Positions 59,852 through 64,000 of a stretch of 64,000 nucleotides of DNA are shown here, piece by piece. Under the pieces are notes generated by a model that searched no databases, was not told the DNA's origin, and saw only the letters and a program-made list of their open reading frames with translations. The stretch spans positions 1,088,001 through 1,152,000 of the forward strand of contig CM046294.1 in NCBI GenBank assembly GCA_025267735.1, read 5' to 3'. The stretch is from Mactra quadrangularis (Eukaryota > Mollusca > Bivalvia > Venerida > Mactridae). How positions within the stretch are numbered: the first letter of the stretch is position 1; the number at the start of each line of letters is the position of its first letter. Both the position numbers and the translations under genes were made by a program.

Positions 59852-60726
59852 TTAACGGTAGTTTAGTCTAGTTTTGTGCCAACTAATCAATATGTTTTAT
59901 TTACTAATAGAAGTGTGTTTATTTTTATTATAGTATTGTAAGTGACCAAATTATCAGTATTTGAAATTATGGAACCTAGCCCAGTGACTTTAAACCAGAT
60001 CAATATTATCAAGAATACTTAAGTCATGCAGACTATGTTTTGCCAGCCCTAAAATGTATAAAACTATACTCTGTTTTCATGTTACTCCAAGGTAGCACAC
60101 ATAGTGCATTTGAAAAATTTAGCTTTTCAAATATTAATACGCATCAATAGAACAGTTTTTTATCACAATTCATATTTTGGTTAAGCTTCTGTCCAATTCC
60201 TTATTTATTCTGATTTGCAGATGGGTATATCAGACCATGTTCTTTTTAGTTTCCAAACCAAGTTTTACAGAGTCTTTTTTATTGAAGTTTTACTGTTAAA
60301 TATAATTATCAGAGCAGATTTCTCAAAGTTTCAAGTTAATATTAAAGGTGGTATACCAATTTGTAGTGATAAATAGTTATTTAACTAGATATACTTAGAA
60401 ACATTGACTATTTGATGTGTCCTGCCCTTCTTGTGGCCCTTTTCTTGAGTTCTAGAATAATCACTTCCATATAGTCTAGAGTTCTGGTTTGGACCAGTGC
60501 ATCGAAAACTAACTTAAACAAGTAACCTTTTTGAACCCAATAGATCTAAAATACTTTTATTATTGAACATTAAGACATTATCTAACTGTATGTCTCCCAC
60601 ATGATTGGTATACAGCAGACAAATCATGTAACATTAATAGAATCAATCTTATTCCTATATTCCTAAAACTAGGACTGATTGCTGAATTTACTTTATATGA
60701 CACAAGTTTTTCTTTCACTATAACAG

Positions 60727-60835
60727 GAGTGATCTCCCTTTGATTTTTGTATGATAACAGTGATCTCCCTTTGTTATATAAAAGACATCAGTGATCTCCC
60801 TTTGTTGTATATATTACATCAGTGATCTGTAATCT
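60727..60835. repeat. Short repeats of AGTGATCTCCCTTTG
   Basis: Three copies of GTGATCTCCCTTTG, plus a fourth truncated, at about 30-35-bp spacing. The core is the reverse complement of the AAAGGGAGAT motif found elsewhere in the window. Confidence 0.7.
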
Positions 60836-61102
60836 TTGCCATTGGGAGAGAAAGAACTGAATTGAGAGAGCAGCAATGGTTAATTCTATTGTATTCGCTA
60901 TAAATGAAACAGGTCAGAAATGCCAATTTAACAACAGGGCCAGAGCTATAAGGCTCTCACTCAATAAATGGATATTATAATATAGTAAATCCTATTTAAT
61001 TCAAAATATTTAACTCATTATAAAAAAAGTGTTAAATTAGTTTTAGCTATATTTTAATTTTTTGTCAGATAGTATTAAATTTGTCAACCTCTCATCAATT
61101 AC

Positions 61103-61202
61103 CTGTAATGGTGGGTAAATTGCCAAGTTTCTCAATTTCGTCCCAATTTGTTTGTATCTTCATTCGTATCAGACTTTCAACAACTGATTCACACGATGAC
61201 AT
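61103..61202 (-). CDS. Coding exon, possible start exon (MSSCESVV...)
   Basis: The exon encodes 33 residues beginning MSSCESVVESLIRMKIQ and ending NWDEIEKLGNLPTIT, followed by a consensus donor (ACAG followed by GTAATTG). It ends in phase 1. The ATG context is ACCAACATGT, acceptable for translation initiation, and the frame is open only about 24 nt further upstream before a stop. It may therefore be a first coding exon, or an internal exon entered at the GATAG acceptor about 10 nt upstream of the ATG. The peptide is acidic and helix-prone. The next exon downstream (53912) continues correctly from phase 1. I cannot name the family. Confidence 0.6.
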
Positions 61203-61408
61203 GTTGGTATTATCTATCCAAGTGTTTTACAAAACGTAGCAAAATCATGTATTGAAATGATACACTAAAAAACCTAACTTATAACATCAAAATTTTCAAT
61301 ATTTACAATTGTTAATTCTCACAGTTACAATCAGAATCTAAATATTTCATTTCTATATCCATACTTTTATTCATATTTAAAATCCAAGTATTAAATGTTG
61401 AATTATTT

Positions 61409-61764
61409 AAAGGTACTATTTCACACATTTGGTTACGATTTTTTCTATACTTCAAAATATCATTCAGTGTCTGTAATTGTGTCAAAACAATAAATCTTCA
61501 TATTTTAGGAAAAACTGACCTATAGATGGCAAGAAATATACATGTACAATACAAGTCACAAAAATGCTCTAAAATTGTCTATACAGTGACATACTGGGTA
61601 GATATTTACTACATGAAACACCATCATTTGTACTTGTATGTCAATTTGCACTAAAATTTTCATAATCAAATCACTAATTTCCTGCTTCAAAATGTTTCCA
61701 AACAGTTTTGATAGTTTCAGAAAAAGTTGATGTTCAAGTTAAAATCTGTATATGAGTACCTTTA
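61409..61764 (+). mobile_element. MITE of about 350 bp, copy 2
   Basis: Same element as 9093-9452, same orientation: starts AAAGGTACTATTTCACACAT and ends GAGTACCTTTAAT. Interior landmarks such as GACCTATAGATGGCAAGAAA are identical. Confidence 0.7.
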
Positions 61765-62692
61765 ATCCAAAATAAAATGTTTATTAATTGACATAGTCAC
61801 ATAGTGCACATACATGTACTTTTACTTGTTTTTTATTGAATTAAATTTAAAAAAAATGGGTACACACACACACTTAATCGAAGTACTATAAATCACAATA
61901 TAGGTTACATGAAAAAGCAAACAAGTTATGAGCCATTATGCATGATTTTATTATAACTAATCCATCATAAATCCATTGAAATACATCCTAATCTTAACTC
62001 ATAATTGAATACGTAGTGAAAATTTTAGTCCGAATTTCACGTAGCATTTTTCAAATATTTTTGATTATAATATCAAAATTCAGATACAAAATTTCTATTC
62101 ACTATATTACATACACATTGAAATACAGTTATGTATTACAACACTAAATTCAATAGGAACATAAAGGTCACCAGATTTCTAACTTAATATTCTTATAGGT
62201 TTGAAACACTTTACAAAAGTCAAGTAGGTTTTACCAATCAGTCCTTATCAAACCATATTTGTAGCACTTTTACTCTCGCTCCCCTTGTATTGGCTACCAT
62301 GCCATAATTATTGTATAAAACTTATCAAAAGTTGTTCCCAAACTTAAAGCTGACAAATTTTTATTCAATAAATCAAGCTATATAGAGGACAAGTCTCCAG
62401 TATACAAATATGATTTTGAGAGGTAATAAAATGGCTCACAGTCATAAATTTGTTTGAATATTCACATCAGAAGATAACAATAGGTTTTACATGTATGTAT
62501 GGACAATCTGGAAGCTATGATGAGAACTGAGTACCATGTATTATTTGTTTAAATAAGATTTCAGGCTGTTTATTGACTCAAAGTCAAAAACAGCGACCGA
62601 CTCAGTCCCAACCATGTTTTTATCAATACTCAACATTATAAGTTTTCCACAAGGAGTCAACACCTGCTCCCTCACTGAGGAGGAAAGTTCAT

Positions 62693-63043
62693 ATTAAAGG
62701 TACTCATTAACAGATTACAACTTAAATTTCAATTTTTTCTGAAACAACCTAAATTGTATTAAAACATTTTTTTGATGCAGGAAATTAGGGTTTTGATAAT
62801 GACAATTTTAGTGCAAACTTACAACGTATACATACAACTACAAATGATGGCGTTTCGAGTAGTAAAAATCTACCCCGTATGTCACGGTATAGACAACTTT
62901 AGTGCATTTTTGTGACTTTTATTGAATAGGTCAGTTTGTCTTAAAATAATAAGAATTAATTGTTTTGACACAATTACAGACACTGAATGGTATTTTGAAA
63001 TTATAGAAAAATAAACCAAATCTGTGAACTATTACCTTTAAAA
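62693..63043 (-). mobile_element. MITE of about 350 bp, copy 3 (inverted)
   Basis: Inverted copy, only about 0.9 kb from copy 2. Both ends read TTAAAGGTA..ACAGATT when oriented outward, showing imperfect terminal inverted repeats of about 25 bp. With copy 2 it could form a long imperfect duplex in a transcript. Confidence 0.7.
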
Positions 63044-63071
63044 TATATCTAATTTTATGAAAGACTATAAT

Positions 63072-63128
63072 GCTATAACCTGGGGCTGACTGGGAATTGA
63101 ACTTGGGACCTTAGATTATAAATCCTAT
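63072..63128 (-). mobile_element. tRNA-like fragment
   Basis: On the minus strand ATAATCTAAGGTCCCAAGTT then CAATTCCCAGTCAGCCCC resembles the T-arm and 3' acceptor of a tRNA. Only the 3' half is visible. Confidence 0.3.
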
Positions 63129-63134
63129 AGTATT

Positions 63135-63325
63135 CAATAAAAGAGAGATAATTCAGTTTGAAATTATTCACCATAAACTTTAGTTCAATAAAAGGGAGAT
63201 AAGTCAACTTGAAATAAGTAACTATAAATATTAATTTAATAAAAGGGAGCTAATTCAAGATGGAAAAATATCTAAAAATAAATATCAATTCAATAAAAGG
63301 GAGACAATTTAATTGAATTTATTAC
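63135..63325. repeat. Four diverged units of about 55 bp with AAAAGGGAGATAA
   Basis: TTCAATAAAAGGGAGATAAG-like cores recur four times at 50-60-bp spacing with diverged spacers. Confidence 0.7.
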
Positions 63326-63429
63326 CTCTTTCAAGAGTGTGATAAAGCATTAATGATTTGATCATATTGTTAAAAATAATGACAAGACTTTCTACTTCCT
63401 CATTAAAAGCTTGACCCTAATCCACATAC

Positions 63430-63504
63430 CTCTTTCAATGCATTGACTTTATCGAACTCATCGACCTTCACCTTTAGCCTATGTAGGTGAGTCTCTCTGA
63501 GCAT
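63430..63504 (-). CDS. Candidate internal exon, charged helical segment
   Basis: Read on the minus strand, an open frame ends at a good donor (AAAGAG followed by GTATGTGG). It encodes a charged, helix-prone peptide containing RLKVKVDEFDKVNALKE. An in-frame TGA lies just upstream of position 63504, so the exon starts at or after that point. The likeliest acceptor is the AG in the TGCTCAG stretch near 63499. The exon ends in phase 0. The next exon at 61103-61202 wants a phase-1 donor if it is internal, so either a small exon is missing between them or 61103-61202 begins a separate transcript. Composition is unlike the AT-rich surroundings. Family not recognised. Confidence 0.4.
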
Positions 63505-63779
63505 TCTTTCAGTTCAAATTACTGAAGCAATGATATTGGATTAAGAAAGGTGCAGACAAGCTTTTTTTAAAATCGTGCCATTTGTAATCAATCAAGTATG
63601 AGCATGATTGAATTTCAAGAACAAATGAACAGCCAATCAAAATTAAGCTGCCTACATAATTTGAGTGCCAACATTATGAGAACTGATATAAGTATTCCAA
63701 GCAAGTTTTCAAAGATAATATTTCCTTGAGTATTGACTAGACATCAGTGTAATTCAAACTGAATTTTTTATACAGAATT

Positions 63780-63890
63780 TTATTCTGCTGTGGTTCCAAT
63801 TTGAGTAGGAGGTGCATCTTCCATCACATTTTTCAATGCTTTTCTGCATGAATTGAAACTTCTTAGGCATTCAGGCCTTCCAGCATCCCA
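63780..63890 (-). CDS. Possible C-terminal coding fragment (...APPTQIGTTAE, stop)
   Basis: A minus-strand open frame reads FGREPRWDAGRPECLRSF, then NSCRKALKNVMEDAPPTQIG and TTAE, and ends at TAA. The TAA overlaps an AATAAA polyadenylation-like hexamer. Its amino-acid composition looks coding. It lies upstream of the multi-exon gene on the same strand and could be a last exon, a retrocopy remnant or a chance frame. There is a possible CCCAG acceptor near 63875. No homologue recognised. Confidence 0.3.
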   Translation of the reverse strand, partial: WDAGRPECLRSFNSCRKALKNVMEDAPPTQIGTTAE

Positions 63891-64000
63891 TCTGGGTTCC
63901 CTTCCAAAATGTTCAATGTTCAATGACAGTCATGGTCACGACAAAACCAAACAATATTTTTGTTTAATTTCCTGAGACAATATTGGCCCAGTGAGACTTT

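Larger units (their letters stand above)
59389..59895. mobile_element. Fold-back element FB2 split by an insertion
   Basis: The left arm (TTGATGAGTCAGCACAAAAA) ends near 59445 and the right arm (TAGTCTAGTTTTGTGCCAAC) starts near 59862. Both match the two halves of intact FB2 copies. Between them sits a roughly 400-bp insert flanked by TTAA. Confidence 0.6.
53972..61102 (-). other. 7-kb intron with minisatellites
   Basis: This lies between the exons at 61103 and 53912. It contains a 37-bp minisatellite, a decayed SINE, a possible MITE at 57.8-58.1 kb, a full SINE, and a hairpin element split by an insertion that carries a 40-bp array. Nothing coding was seen. Confidence 0.45.
61203..63429 (-). 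other. Non-coding interval with two MITE copies
   Basis: This holds two copies, in opposite orientation, of the roughly 350-bp TTAAAGGTA-ended MITE and four short repeats carrying the AAAGGGAGATAA motif. No exon was accepted here. If 61103-61202 is a first exon, a promoter would lie here, but no recognisable core element was found. Confidence 0.35.

Noticed and set aside
62560..62684. Minus-strand frame (REQVLTPCGKLIMLSID...) after a good TTCCTCCTCAG acceptor
   Set aside because: It ends in a stop without a donor, would be a terminal exon in the wrong place for this gene, and has no other support.

Overview
The window looks like intronic and intergenic DNA from a large invertebrate genome, most probably a bivalve mollusc. 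It is AT-rich, has very few long open frames and carries exons with GT..AG borders separated by kilobases. It is packed with short DNA-transposon derivatives, tRNA-derived SINEs whose tail contains GTTGGGTTTAACGCC, and minisatellites. The taxon is an inference from this style and from the SINE tail; no marker gene is present. There are no bacterial-type operons, no rRNA, no complete tRNA and no CRISPR array.

The only convincing protein-coding signal is one interrupted gene on the minus strand, read from high to low coordinates. Its best exons are 61103-61202, 53912-53971 (start uncertain), 51863-52019, 50210-50319, a 12-nt microexon at 43628-43639, 41477-41629 and 33670-33834. A further exon ends at 8277, and a candidate upstream exon lies at 63430-63504. 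Reading phases agree across 61103>53912, 51863>50210>43628>41477>33670. One short exon seems to be missing between 53912 and 52019; a 35-nt candidate at 52301-52335 fits the phase. The encoded stretch is Ser/Arg/Lys-rich and low in hydrophobic residues, with RRxS motifs (LRRES, QRRSS), and looks like a disordered, phospho-regulated linker. I do not recognise the family. The phase-0, multiple-of-three exons from 43.6 kb to 33.7 kb look like alternatively spliced cassettes.

Layout. 1-8.3 kb: dispersed repeats, a 27-bp minisatellite (2.5-3.56 kb) and a SINE. 8.3-33.7 kb: a 25-kb intron holding hairpin elements, a hAT-type element with a perfect 8-bp target duplication (18.68-19.22 kb), a 74-bp tandem array, a SINE nested inside an older MITE with an 11-bp duplication, and a perfect 28-bp-arm hairpin. 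33.8-50.2 kb: exons plus three more MITE types, including a Tc1/mariner-like MITE carrying a nested 278-bp repeat. 50-64 kb: most exons, a TTAA-flanked element, 37-bp and 40-bp minisatellites and two copies of a 350-bp MITE.

The most unusual signal is a set of very short fold-back families (about 70-90 bp, nearly all stem) scattered through the introns. FB1 has 8 copies and FB2 about 9 full plus 3 partial copies; FB3 and FB4 are rarer. They would form hairpins in the pre-mRNA of the host gene. A short AAAGGGAGATAACTC-like motif also recurs about 20 times in both orientations. Family names FB1-FB4 are labels used here only.
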